Shown: positions 1 to 8,311 of the stretch, one piece after another | How positions within the stretch are numbered: position 1 is the first letter of the stretch | Layout: every line of letters starts with the position of its first letter | Source: an uncultured Phycisphaerales bacterium | GTDB taxonomy: Bacteria; Planctomycetota; Phycisphaerae; WQYP01 | NCBI GenBank assembly: GCA_903845195.1 | Contig: CAIMWO010000062.1 | Span: forward strand, 124,001 to 188,000 | Length of the DNA: 64,000 bases | Reading direction: 5' to 3' | The notes under the pieces: model-generated | The model's input: the letters and a program-made list of their open reading frames with translations, nothing else | What the model was told of the DNA's origin: nothing | The model's database searches: none | Made by a program: the position numbers and the translations under genes

Positions 1-2
1 TG

Positions 3-248
3 GACTTCCATGCGGTGGAAAAGGTGCTCGACGGCATCGTCGCGCCGTGGCGTGGACGTCATCTGAACGAGATCGAGCCGTTCATTTCCGAAGTGAACCC
101 TTCCGCCGAGCGGATCGCCGAGCGCATCGGACGGTTGATGCTGGCCCCGCTGGAGACTTTCGAGGGCGAAGCGTCGCGCGGCCTGCGTCTGGCGGAAGTG
201 CGGGTCACGGAAGCCGCAAGCTGTCTGGCGATCTGGTCTCCGGTTTGA
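3..248 (+). CDS. 6-pyruvoyl-tetrahydropterin / 6-carboxytetrahydropterin synthase (QueD-like), C-terminal part
   Basis: The reading frame is open from the left edge and ends at 248, so only the last ~81 residues are present. The stretch DFHAVEKVL followed by HLNEIEPF and NPSAERIAE matches the C-terminal half of the 6-pyruvoyl-tetrahydropterin synthase fold: the DF strand, the LNE..PF segment and the NPT/S-AE helix that lines the pterin pocket. The family makes pterins or the queuosine/7-deazaguanine precursor. The zinc-binding histidines lie upstream of the window and cannot be checked, so QueD and PTPS cannot be separated here. A GTG at 15 is internal and unlikely to be the true start. Confidence 0.8.
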   Translation, partial: DFHAVEKVLDGIVAPWRGRHLNEIEPFISEVNPSAERIAERIGRLMLAPLETFEGEASRGLRLAEVRVTEAASCLAIWSPV

Positions 249-787
249 GGGGGCGATCAGGTCGTTTTCTTCTCGTGCTTCGTCCGATAACCACCACAAA
301 ACATGTCGATCCGTCAATTTGGCGGCGTAAGAAACGGACATAATTGCGCGAAATCTTTCGGGGGAGGAAGGTCCGAGAACGCGCGCTGTCCGATAAATAC
401 TCCGCTTTTACTGACCCCTGCTTCAGCATTACCCGGACGTAAGATTACCCGCAGAAATCGCTCAAAACACGCATTTTCGGCCTCAAGATTTCATGTCTGG
501 GCTTCCGAATATCACACCCGTGACGGTGATGCGTCCGGACCCAAGGATGCGGTCCGTACGCGACTGGCTCTCACCTCACGTACTGAGTCTTCATGGTCTT
601 TTTGGGCTTGGTCCCGGGAGGTCGACAGAAAAGGCACACGCCCTGTTAAGTGTTCCGGACGGGCGTGGACTCATGATTTGCGGAACGCAGAACGGATTGC
701 CGTCATCCTTCCCGGTCATGGCCCTCCACGGATGAGAGGGTCAGCAGGGATTTAAACACGGGATGACATTTTTCACGGAGGATTCTC
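249..787 (+). other. Intergenic region upstream of the first flagellin
   Basis: A 539-base gap without a convincing gene; the short ORFs here have no family features or ribosome sites. It should hold the flagellin promoter, but no clean sigma-70, sigma-28 or sigma-54 site could be assigned by eye. A 7-bp stem (637-643 with 661-667, CACGCCC/GGGCGTG) is visible. Near the gene, CCCTC at 722-726 can pair locally with GAGGG at 736-740, while CCTCC at 723-727 could instead pair with the Shine-Dalgarno GGAGG at 777-781. Confidence 0.5.
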
Positions 788-2236
788 ATGTCTCGTATCA
801 ATACCAACATTTCTTCGCTTATTGCTGTCAACACGTTGAACAAGAACAACAGCGCACTGCAGACATCGCTGCAGCGGCTGTCCACCGGATACCGCATCAA
901 CTCCGGCAAAGATGATCCCGCCGGCTTGATCGCCAGCGAAAATCTCCGCGCGGAGCAAACCGCAACTTCCACCGCCATCAGCAACGCCCAGCGCGCCGAC
1001 AACATCATTGGCACCGCTGAAGGTTCGCTCTCAGAAGTGTCCAACCTGCTGGTCAGCCTGCAGGGTCTGGTGGGCACCGCGGCCAATAAGGCCGGCTTGA
1101 GCCAGGACGAAAAAGACGCCAATCAGCTTCAGGTCGATTCGATTCTGAGCACCATCAACCGCATCTCCAACAGCGCGTCATTCGAAGGCACCAAGCTGCT
1201 CAATGGCACGTACGACTACACCACGTCGGGCCTGGGCGCCACGTCGGCCTTCACGGCCATCAACATCAACAGCGCCAAGGTCGGCAACACGACGCTCTCG
1301 GTCAGTGTCGGCGTTATTCAGTCCGCACAGACCGGTCAGCTTAACTTCACCGGCTCCAGCACCGGCCTCAACGGCGCCGCCGCCATCGCCATTGCCGGCA
1401 ACAAGGGCACCGTGCAGCTCTCATTCGCCAGCTCCACCAAGAGCTCGGCCGTGGTGGCATCCGTCAACCAGTTCAAGGACTCCACAGGCGTCCAGGCTGT
1501 GCTTTCGACAGACAACAAGTCCGTCGTTTTCACGTCCACGGGTTACGGTGCATCGCAGTTTGTCAGCATCTCGTCGAACAGCTCGTCGGCCTTCTCCACG
1601 AAGGATGTCAATAACGTAGCGAACACGACCGATTACGGCCGCAATGCGACCGTCTCGGTCAACGGCACCGCCGTGCAGTCCGACGGGCTGAACGTCAAGG
1701 CCGTGTTTGGCGACCTGCTCGACGTGAATTTCACGCTCAATTCCGCCATCAACACCAATGGTTCCTCGAAGACGTTCGGAATCACCGGCGGCGGGGCGAC
1801 CTTCAGCCTCGGGGCCCAAGTCAACACCGCCAATACGGCGTCCATCGGCATCGCGTCGGTGAACACCGCCAGCCTTGGCAAATACGTTTCCAACGGTGCA
1901 GTCTTGACGCTCTCCGATCTGGGTTCGGGCAAGCTCGCCGCCGTCAACAACGGCGACAGCAACCTGGCTCAGCAGATCGTGAACCAGGCGATCAAGGATG
2001 TGGCGAATCTGCGTGGGCGTCTGGGCGCGTTCCAGAAGAACACGCTGGGTTCCACGATCAATTCGCTGAATGTGGCGTTGGAAAACGTTTCAAGTTCCAA
2101 CAGCGCGATTCGCGACACCGATTTTGCGACCGAGACCTCGAACCTCACGCGTTCGCAGATCCTGGTGCAGTCGGCGACTTCCGTGTTGCAACAGGCGAAC
2201 CAGAGCCCGCAGGCCGTGCTGAAGCTCCTCGGCTAA
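788..2236 (+). CDS. fliC: Flagellin (first of two tandem copies)
   Basis: A 482-residue flagellin, the filament subunit exported by the flagellar type III apparatus. The N-terminal D0/D1 block (SRINTNISSL, LQRLSTGYRINSGKDDPAG, NAQRADNIIGTAEGSL) and the C-terminal block (IRDTDFATETSNLTRSQIL, ending QSPQAVLKLLG) are canonical. The middle is Ser/Thr/Asn/Gly-rich and variable, with a flagellin-hook-like stretch NATVSVNGTAVQSDGLNVK. The start is fixed by GGAGG at 777-781, 6 nt before the ATG. The neighbour at 2816 is a close paralogue (88 of the first 99 residues identical). The window holds no other flagellar genes, so assembly functions lie elsewhere. Confidence 0.97.
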   Translation: MSRINTNISSLIAVNTLNKNNSALQTSLQRLSTGYRINSGKDDPAGLIASENLRAEQTATSTAISNAQRADNIIGTAEGSLSEVSNLLVSLQGLVGTAANKAGLSQDEKDANQLQVDSILSTINRISNSASFEGTKLLNGTYDYTTSGLGATSAFTAININSAKVGNTTLSVSVGVIQSAQTGQLNFTGSSTGLNGAAAIAIAGNKGTVQLSFASSTKSSAVVASVNQFKDSTGVQAVLSTDNKSVVFTSTGYGASQFVSISSNSSSAFSTKDVNNVANTTDYGRNATVSVNGTAVQSDGLNVKAVFGDLLDVNFTLNSAINTNGSSKTFGITGGGATFSLGAQVNTANTASIGIASVNTASLGKYVSNGAVLTLSDLGSGKLAAVNNGDSNLAQQIVNQAIKDVANLRGRLGAFQKNTLGSTINSLNVALENVSSSNSAIRDTDFATETSNLTRSQILVQSATSVLQQANQSPQAVLKLLG

Positions 2237-2244
2237 CTCCGGCC

Positions 2245-2305
2245 GGGCGGTAGAACGCCCATGACTCGGCGATAGGGGCGGCCAGCCGGATGGCCCGGCC
2301 GCCCC
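2245..2305 (+). terminator. Stem-loops after the first flagellin
   Basis: Two stems follow the stop: GGGCG (2245-2249) with CGCCC (2256-2260), and a perfect 9-bp stem GGGGCGGCC (2275-2283) with GGCCGCCCC (2297-2305). There is no U-run after the second stem, so it may be a weak or Rho-assisted terminator, or simply protect the mRNA 3' end. Confidence 0.45.
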
Positions 2306-2815
2306 TGCCGAACCTTTCGCGGCCTGACTAGAACGCTCTGGTGGCCACCGCGCACGTTATCGGAACGGGAAAACGTTCCGTGGATTTTTCGGGTCCGCCC
2401 GGGACCGCCTGGAATCATTAAGTAAAGGGCTATTCAGAAGGACTTCTCGGACACGCTTCTAAACTCGCGTGTGATTTGCACCGAAGCTAGTTAAGTCTGA
2501 ATACGCCCACGGGATCCAAGGCGGTCTCGGGCAACCTGGGAGTTCCTGAGAGGCGATTTCGCCAAGGAGGTAGGCACAAAGTGATTAAACGGCCCGCAGT
2601 CGTGTCCTGGAACTGCGGAACTCGTTGAATCTTTCCAGGCGAATTCACGGATGTCACTTGCCGGTCACAAAGGATTTGCTGATCCGGATACTTTCGAAAA
2701 GACCCTTGCGGGTCCCGTGAAGAAAAAAATCCGAATCAGCAAGCCCCGATGGCTCACGCCGCGCACGAGAAACGTTGTGTGAGCTCCATCATCCGGCTTC
2801 ATGGAGGATCTCACA
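2306..2815 (+). promoter_or_regulatory. Intergenic region and structured leader of the second flagellin
   Basis: A 510-base gap with no supported gene. Two structures are visible. (1) A nested hairpin: arms 2676-2689 and 2729-2742 match at 13 of 14 positions and enclose a smaller stem GACCC (2701-2705)/GGGTC (2710-2714) with a TTGC loop. (2) CTCCAT (2784-2789) pairs perfectly with ATGGAG (2801-2806), which includes most of the Shine-Dalgarno GGAGG at 2803-2807, so the ribosome site can be hidden. The promoter itself could not be assigned. Both flagellin genes carry CAYGGAGGAT at the ribosome site, a GGA context compatible with CsrA binding. Confidence 0.55.
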
Positions 2816-4261
2816 ATGTCGGTTATTAATACCAACGTATCGTCCCTCATCGCGGTCAGCACCCTGAACAAGAACAACAACGCCCTGCAGCAGTCGTTGC
2901 AGCGTCTGTCCACCGGTTACCGTATCAATTCAGGCAAAGACGATCCCGCTGGCCTCATCGCCAGCGAATCGCTCAAGGCCGAGCAGGCCGCCACGACCAC
3001 GGCCATCAGCAACGCGCAGCGCGCCGACAACATCATTGGCACCGCTGAAGGTTCGCTGGGCGAAGTGTCCAACCTGCTGGTCAGCCTTCAGAGCCTGGTC
3101 GGCACCGCCGCCAACAAGGCCGGCCTCAGCCAGGACGAGAAAGACGCCAACCAGCTCCAGGTCGATTCGATCCTGAGCACCATCAACCGTATTTCGAACA
3201 GCGCGTCGTTCGAAGGCACCAAGCTCCTGAACGGCACCTTCGATTACACGACCTCCGGCCTGTCGACGGCCTCGGCGTTCACGTCGGTGTCGATCAACAG
3301 CGCCAAGATCGGCGGGGCGACCCTGTCGGTCAGCGTGGCCGTGATCCAGTCCGCTCAGACCGGCACGCTCAATTTCGCCGGTTCCAGCACCGGTCTCAAC
3401 GGCGCCGCGTCCATCTCCATCGCCGGCAACACCGGCACCGTGCAGCTCTCCTTCGCCAGCTCCACCAAGAGCTCGGCGATCGTGGCGTCCGTGAACCAAT
3501 TCAAGGACTCCAGTGGCGTCCAGGCGACACTTTCAACCGACAACAAGTCCGTCGTCTTCTCGTCCACGGGCTACGGCGCATCACAGTTCGTCAGCATCTC
3601 GTCCAACAACGCGTCGTCCTTCTCCACGAAGGATACCAGCGGCGTGACCAATACCACCGATTACGGCCGCAACGCGACCGTCTCGGTCAACGGCACCGCC
3701 GTTCAGTCTGACGGCCTCAACGTCAAGGTGGTCAACGCCAATCTCGAAGCCGACTTCACGCTCAACTCCGACATCAACACCAACGGTGCGTCAAAGACGT
3801 TCGGGATCACCGGCGGCGGCGCGACCTTCAGCCTCGGGGCTCAGGTCAACCTCGCCAACCAGGCGTCCATCGGGCTGGGTAATGTCAACAGCAGCTCGAT
3901 CGGCAAGTACGTTCAGAACGGCACCGTCTATACGCTGTCCGACCTCGGTTCAGGCAAGGCTGCCGCGGTCAACAACGGCGATACGACGCTGGCCCAGAAC
4001 ATCGTCAACCAGGCCATCAAGAATGTCGCGGGTCTCCGCGGCCGTCTTGGCGCGTTCCAGAAGAACACGCTCGGCTCGACGATCAACTCGTTGAACGTGG
4101 CTTTGGAGAACGTCCAGAGCGCCGGCAGCGCCATCCGGGATACCGATTTCGCCACCGAAACCGCGAACCTCACCCGTTCGCAGATTCTGGTGCAGTCGGC
4201 GACCTCCGTACTGCAACAGGCTAACCAGAGCCCGCAGTCCGTGTTGAAGCTGCTTGCTTAA
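2816..4261 (+). CDS. fliC: Flagellin (second of two tandem copies)
   Basis: A 481-residue flagellin, nearly collinear with the copy at 788. Differences are scattered and conservative (MSVINTNVSSL versus MSRINTNISSL), and the C-terminal D1/D0 block IRDTDFATETANLTRSQIL is almost identical. The ATG at 2816 is chosen over the in-frame ATG at 2801 because GGAGG (2803-2807) lies between them, 8 nt before 2816, and because the product then aligns with the first copy at residue 1. The gene has its own long structured leader and a strong terminator, so it is probably transcribed independently. The two copies may differ in timing or position in the filament. Confidence 0.97.
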   Translation: MSVINTNVSSLIAVSTLNKNNNALQQSLQRLSTGYRINSGKDDPAGLIASESLKAEQAATTTAISNAQRADNIIGTAEGSLGEVSNLLVSLQSLVGTAANKAGLSQDEKDANQLQVDSILSTINRISNSASFEGTKLLNGTFDYTTSGLSTASAFTSVSINSAKIGGATLSVSVAVIQSAQTGTLNFAGSSTGLNGAASISIAGNTGTVQLSFASSTKSSAIVASVNQFKDSSGVQATLSTDNKSVVFSSTGYGASQFVSISSNNASSFSTKDTSGVTNTTDYGRNATVSVNGTAVQSDGLNVKVVNANLEADFTLNSDINTNGASKTFGITGGGATFSLGAQVNLANQASIGLGNVNSSSIGKYVQNGTVYTLSDLGSGKAAAVNNGDTTLAQNIVNQAIKNVAGLRGRLGAFQKNTLGSTINSLNVALENVQSAGSAIRDTDFATETANLTRSQILVQSATSVLQQANQSPQSVLKLLA

Positions 4262-4293
4262 TCACCCTCAGGGTTGATTCCCAGGTCAATCCC

Positions 4294-4332
4294 GGCGGCC
4301 CGCGAGACCTTATCGCGGGCCGCCTTATTTTT
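4294..4332 (+). terminator. Rho-independent terminator of the second flagellin
   Basis: A perfect 12-bp stem GGCGGCCCGCGA (4294-4305) with TCGCGGGCCGCC (4313-4324), a 7-nt loop and a T-rich tail TTATTTTT. It lies 33 bases after the flagellin stop codon. Confidence 0.93.
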
Positions 4333-4483
4333 GCGTCCCGGCGGACTCTGAGGCGATGTGCAGGAGGTGGAGTGTTCAACGTGAGAAATGAATACAAGGA
4401 TGAACCGATCTTCTGTGCGTTTTTTTCGGAACTTGTGCTCCGCATTTCCCACTCCATGGTGTCGTTCGCTAGAATGATCCGCG

Positions 4484-5164
4484 ATGAACTCAGCGTCGTA
4501 CCCCATTTTCCTCGATCTGCAACGGAAGCCCATCCTTATTGTGGGCGGCGGATCTGTGGGTTTGCGCAAGGCGCGCGGATTGATCTCCACCGGCGCCCGC
4601 ATCACCGTCGTCAGCGTGGACTTTGCCGAGGGCTTCTCCGACCTGACGGATGTCGAGTGCATCACTGCGGCATACGCGGCCACGCACATGTCCCGCAAGA
4701 TGTGGCGCCTGGTGTTTGCGGCGACGAACCACCGCTCCGTCAATGACCAGGTTCAAAAGCACGCCGCGGCGCACGGCATCCTGTGCTGCCGCTGCGACGA
4801 ACCGGAACTCGGCGATTTTTCCGGCGGCGCCACCTGGGTTTCGGAGTCCCGGCAGATTACGATTGCGGTCGGCACATCCGGCGCCTCGCCGCTGCTGGCC
4901 GCCCGAATCCGCGATTCTGCAGCCGCCGCGGTAGATCCAGTGCTGGTCACTTGGGCGGAACTGATGAGTGGGTGGCGTCCGCGGATTCGCAAGGAACTCG
5001 GTAGCATTGAATGGCGCCGCGAGTTGTTCATGCGGACGGCCAGCGAGGAAATGGAATCCGCACTGCGTGCGGGCGGAAAGAAGGCCGCCGAAGCCCTGTT
5101 CGAGCAATGGCTCGGAGCCCTGTGCAACAGGACCCCATTGAATACCCCTACGAAGAATGGTTGA
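4484..5164 (+). CDS. Precorrin-2 dehydrogenase / sirohydrochlorin-type siroheme synthase N-terminal domain protein
   Basis: 226 residues. A Rossmann fold starts with KPILIVGGGSVGLRKARGL (G21-G26 dinucleotide loop), followed by the CysG/Met8-type region ending FVAATNHRSVNDQV and the dimerisation segment DFSGGATWVSE..ITIAVGTSGASPLLA. The family oxidises precorrin-2 to sirohydrochlorin with NAD+; some members also ferrochelate. There is no uroporphyrinogen methyltransferase domain, so this is a single-function protein. It sits directly before a HemX-like protein and hemA, a familiar tetrapyrrole arrangement. No Shine-Dalgarno precedes the ATG, but TAGAAT (4470-4475) lies 8 nt upstream, so the mRNA may be leaderless. 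Confidence 0.9.
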   Translation: MNSASYPIFLDLQRKPILIVGGGSVGLRKARGLISTGARITVVSVDFAEGFSDLTDVECITAAYAATHMSRKMWRLVFAATNHRSVNDQVQKHAAAHGILCCRCDEPELGDFSGGATWVSESRQITIAVGTSGASPLLAARIRDSAAAAVDPVLVTWAELMSGWRPRIRKELGSIEWRRELFMRTASEEMESALRAGGKKAAEALFEQWLGALCNRTPLNTPTKNG

Positions 5165-5166
5165 AC

Positions 5167-6030
5167 ATGCCTAGCGAACTTTCTGTGCAAATCCATCTGA
5201 CGTTTCTGGCCAGCGTGATTTTTGCGGTGGCGTTCATTCTCGGCCTGCGTCATACGCGCCGCCTCGTCGCCAGCCCCGAGGGGTTGTCATCTCCGGACGC
5301 CGGCTCCATGGGCCTCGGCTCACGTATTCTCGTGCTTTCGGCGACTGCCCTGTGCCTGGCGCTGTTGCTGTGGCGTGTCATAGCCGCGGGAAAGCCGTCG
5401 CTGCCGATGACCAATCACCTGGATGCCTTTCTCTTTCTGTCCTTGCTCCTGACCGGAATGCTGGTCTATTTTCGCTGGACCAGGCACCTTGGCGGACTGG
5501 CCTTCTTTCTGTTGCCGATGATCGCCGTTCTGCTTTCCCTCGGCGCGACGCTGGCCATCCTCAACGGCGCCGACTATCAGTACACGAACCATTGGGCGCG
5601 CCTGCACATTCTCACGGTGGTTGCAGGTTCGGTGTGCTTTGCCCTCGGGTGCGTGGGAGGGATCGTCTACCTTCTGGCCCATCGCCAGCTCAAACACAAA
5701 GGTCTCGACGCCTCGCACCACTGGATCGGATTGCCGCCGCTGGCCAGCATCGAAAAATTCAACCGCATCATGATTTATCTCGGTTTTCCGCTGCTGACCG
5801 TAGCCATGATCACCGGAGCGCTGCGTTTGACCCAGGATCCGCAGACACTTCACGCACCATGGTTCGCTTCGCCCAAGGTCATCACCGCGATCCTTGCATG
5901 GGCCGTTTACGCGCTGTTGATCCACGTTCCGCTGGCGCCGGCGATCCGCGGCCAGCGTGCCGCGTGGCTGAGCATCCTCGGATTCGTGCTCTTTCTGACC
6001 GCCTTCGTTGCCGTCGTCTGGATGAAATAG
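5167..6030 (+). CDS. HemX/CcsA-like cytochrome c assembly family membrane protein
   Basis: 287 residues, with about eight hydrophobic segments that fill most of the chain. Position between precorrin-2 dehydrogenase and hemA, together with the conserved HWARLHILTVVAGSVCFALG and TGALRL segments, fits the HemX branch of the CcsA/cytochrome-c-assembly superfamily. The tryptophan-rich WGxxWxWD haem-handling motif of true CcsA is not seen. In Bacillus, HemX lowers HemA level; that role here is inference. The ATG at 5167 starts 2 bases after the previous stop, which implies translational coupling. The frame is open further upstream but overlaps the previous gene. Confidence 0.75.
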   Translation: MPSELSVQIHLTFLASVIFAVAFILGLRHTRRLVASPEGLSSPDAGSMGLGSRILVLSATALCLALLLWRVIAAGKPSLPMTNHLDAFLFLSLLLTGMLVYFRWTRHLGGLAFFLLPMIAVLLSLGATLAILNGADYQYTNHWARLHILTVVAGSVCFALGCVGGIVYLLAHRQLKHKGLDASHHWIGLPPLASIEKFNRIMIYLGFPLLTVAMITGALRLTQDPQTLHAPWFASPKVITAILAWAVYALLIHVPLAPAIRGQRAAWLSILGFVLFLTAFVAVVWMK

Positions 6031-6072
6031 TTGCAGTTCTGGAAACTTGATCCATAGGAAGTACCCGCAGCG

Positions 6073-7395
6073 ATGCAGTCACTAAACCGCGAATCTCTCC
6101 GTCTGTTGATGGTCGGTCTGAACCACCGTACGGCGCCGCTGCACGTGCGGGAAACCATGGCTTTCACGCCCGATCAAATACGCGAAGCGTTGTCCCGCTT
6201 CAAGACGAGCTATCCCCGGGCCGAATCGGTCATCCTTTCCACGTGTAACCGCGTCGAAATGTACATTGCCCGGCCGCTGCACGAAGAGCCCACGCCGGAA
6301 CAGCTCGCAAAATTCATGGGCGAGTTTCACGCCCTGCCCTCTGAGCAATTCCAGTCGCATCTCTACCACCATGAAGACCGGGCCATGATCGAGCACCTGT
6401 TCCGCGTAACTAGTTCGCTCGATTCAGTCGTGGTGGGCGAAACGCAGATCTTGTCGCAGGTCAAGCAGGCGTACCAGCAGGCCTGTGATGCCGAATCGGT
6501 CAGCAAGATTTTCCACACATTGTTTCAGCGCGCATTGGCCGCGGCCAAAGACGTCCATGATTCCACGAACCTTTCTGCCGGCCGGTTGTCGGTGGCCTCC
6601 GTCGCCGTCGATTTGACGCGTTCGATTTTCGACCGCTTTGATGACAAGACGGTACTGTGCATCGGCGCCGGGAAAATGGCGTCGCTCATGCTGCGCCACC
6701 TTTCCGGCCTGGCACCGCGCCGCTTGTTGCTGGCGAATCGTTCTCTCGAACGGGCGGAGAAGCTCGCCGCGGAATTCCATGGCGAGGCGGCCGGCCTTGA
6801 TGTCCTCGATCAACTCATGATCGACGCCGACATCATTCTGACCAGCACGGGTTCGGCCGATCCGATCATCACGGCATCGCGATTCAAGGCGATCCTCAAG
6901 CCCCGCAGATATCGTCCGGTCATCATTGTGGACATCGCCGTTCCGCGGGATGTCGAGTCGGCAGTGGGGGAGTTGAATAACGTCTATTTGTATAACGTTG
7001 ATGACCTGCAGGAGGTCGCTGCCGGCAATCGCCAGAAGCGGGATAAGGAAATCTCCGCGTCACACGATCGTCTGGCGGTGCACGTCGAGGAGTTTCTCCG
7101 CTGGTATGCGGCGCGCGATGTCGGGCCGCTGGTCAAGGCGCTCTACGATCACTGCCATGCTGTGGCCCGCGCGGAACTGGACGAATACTGCGCTCATCAT
7201 CCGGAACTCAATGCCGCCGGCCGACAGGATCTCGAGCGTCTTTCTCACCGGCTGATCAGCAAATTGCTGCACGGCCCGGTCACACAGATTACCCATAATG
7301 CAGAAGTCACGGCCCGTCCGATGCTGGCTTCGGCCCTCAAACGCCTCTTTTCGCTCACTTCGGAAGAGCCTCCCGAGGGTTCGCATCAGCTGTGA
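6073..7395 (+). CDS. hemA: Glutamyl-tRNA reductase
   Basis: 440 residues, full length for GluTR. The N-terminal catalytic domain has VGLNHRTAPL and the nucleophilic cysteine in ILSTCNRVE (Cys58), which attacks glutamyl-tRNA. VVGETQILSQVKQAY follows, then the NADPH domain (CIGAGKMASLML, LANRSLERAEKLA, IVDIAVPRDVE, LYNVDDLQ), and a helical dimerisation domain at the C-terminus. The enzyme makes glutamate-1-semialdehyde, the first committed step to 5-aminolevulinate. It lies 43 bases after the HemX-like gene, probably in the same operon. AGGAAG lies upstream of the chosen ATG. Confidence 0.97.
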   Translation: MQSLNRESLRLLMVGLNHRTAPLHVRETMAFTPDQIREALSRFKTSYPRAESVILSTCNRVEMYIARPLHEEPTPEQLAKFMGEFHALPSEQFQSHLYHHEDRAMIEHLFRVTSSLDSVVVGETQILSQVKQAYQQACDAESVSKIFHTLFQRALAAAKDVHDSTNLSAGRLSVASVAVDLTRSIFDRFDDKTVLCIGAGKMASLMLRHLSGLAPRRLLLANRSLERAEKLAAEFHGEAAGLDVLDQLMIDADIILTSTGSADPIITASRFKAILKPRRYRPVIIVDIAVPRDVESAVGELNNVYLYNVDDLQEVAAGNRQKRDKEISASHDRLAVHVEEFLRWYAARDVGPLVKALYDHCHAVARAELDEYCAHHPELNAAGRQDLERLSHRLISKLLHGPVTQITHNAEVTARPMLASALKRLFSLTSEEPPEGSHQL

Positions 7396-7530
7396 TGATG
7401 TTCTATAAATAATTTACTGGCAACGACTTATATTTTTTACGAAAAACTCCCCCAATAAAGCGATACCCGACAGATCGAGATGGGTCAATTTGTTTGGGGA
7501 ATTTGCGGGGTAGAGTCCGATAATTCCAGT
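7396..7530 (+). promoter_or_regulatory. Gap after hemA with a possible promoter for the small ORF
   Basis: No gene is seen. GATAAT at 7519-7524 sits exactly 6 nt before the ATG at 7531, the same geometry as TATAAT before uvrB and TACAAT before the VKOR fusion, suggesting a leaderless transcript. No good -35 box is visible. Confidence 0.35.
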
Positions 7531-7680
7531 ATGCGGTCGTTCTATCACATGCTTGGCGACGCCCTAGCCCACCAGCCCAACGACTTTGTCGATCTCCTGA
7601 CACCTTGGATTCTTCTGGCGTTCGGTGGGATCATTCTACTGCTCATGACCTATGCCTGGTGGACTTGCCCCGCTTATTGA
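7531..7680 (+). CDS. Small single-span membrane protein, unknown
   Basis: A 49-residue ORF: a short polar N-terminus (MRSFYHMLGDALAHQ) followed by one hydrophobic span (LLTPWILLAFGGIILLLMTY) and a short tail AWWTCPAY. There is no Shine-Dalgarno. Support comes from a -10-like GATAAT 6 nt upstream of the ATG and the coherent membrane span. A GTG/ATG further upstream (7480) is in frame but would place the putative promoter inside the gene. I recognise no family. It could also be non-coding. Confidence 0.35.
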   Translation: MRSFYHMLGDALAHQPNDFVDLLTPWILLAFGGIILLLMTYAWWTCPAY

Positions 7681-7853
7681 GCGTAGCAAGGTGGTTGCGG
7701 GCGTCTGAGCACTGCGGATCGCGGCGATCACATTTCCAACGCACATTGAACACACCAGCACAGGAGGGCAAACATGTGCCGGCTTTCCTGTGCAGCGTGC
7801 AGACCCTACAATCATTCAAACGTGTTTGCTTGTTTCTTAACTGAGGGACAATT

Positions 7854-8213
7854 GTGAGCGATACCCCTATCAAGTCGCGAAAGACCGCCGCATGGGACGT
7901 TATCGAGCCTGTCGGCAAACGCGTCGTCATTCGCAAGGATGAGAACAGGCGCGAAACCAAATCGGGTATCGTGCTTCCTGGCAATCACGAAATTCCCACG
8001 CTCACCGGTCGCGTTATCGCCATTTCCAAGCAGATCGAGCGGGATGAGGATTTTTCCATTCGTCAGTACGACAAGGTACTTTTCGATCCACGCGACGCCG
8101 TCCCCGTCGAGTTCGAGGCCGACAACCGTCTCTTCGTTGTGCCCCTGGATAAGGTACTGGCGATCTTCCGCAAGAACGACGGCAGCGCTGCGGCAACCGC
8201 TGACGAAGACTGA
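7854..8213 (+). CDS. GroES-like (Cpn10 family) co-chaperonin
   Basis: 119 residues. The Cpn10 fold is recognisable: VIEPVGKRVVIRKDE, the mobile-loop region RRETKSGIVLPGNHE, then TLTGRVIAISKQ, QYDKVLFDP and a final VVPLDKVLAIF. It differs from ordinary GroES: the mobile loop carries ETKSGIVLP, and a longer acidic/alanine tail follows. No groEL lies beside it and no CIRCE operator is seen upstream. It is therefore probably a paralogue rather than the main GroES. The start is a GTG preceded by GAGGGA at a good distance. Confidence 0.8.
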   Translation: MSDTPIKSRKTAAWDVIEPVGKRVVIRKDENRRETKSGIVLPGNHEIPTLTGRVIAISKQIERDEDFSIRQYDKVLFDPRDAVPVEFEADNRLFVVPLDKVLAIFRKNDGSAAATADED

Positions 8214-8311
8214 TCTGCATGCCTTTTTGCCGGCTGGCGACTTCTCGAAAAACTGGCACGCCGCCTCACTTGTTGGTACACTTCAATTTTCGCCCAATGA
8301 GAGGTATCGGC

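Noticed and set aside
386-394. TCCGATAA resembling a sigma-28 -10 element upstream of the first flagellin
   Set aside because: No TAAA-type -35 element lies at the required distance, and the site is about 390 bases from the gene.
633-650. GGCAC near a GT pair as a possible sigma-54 promoter
   Set aside because: The -12 position reads GT rather than GC at the required 12-base spacing.
7681-7853. CIRCE operator upstream of the GroES-like gene
   Set aside because: No TTAGCACTC-N9-GAGTGCTAA or near match was found.
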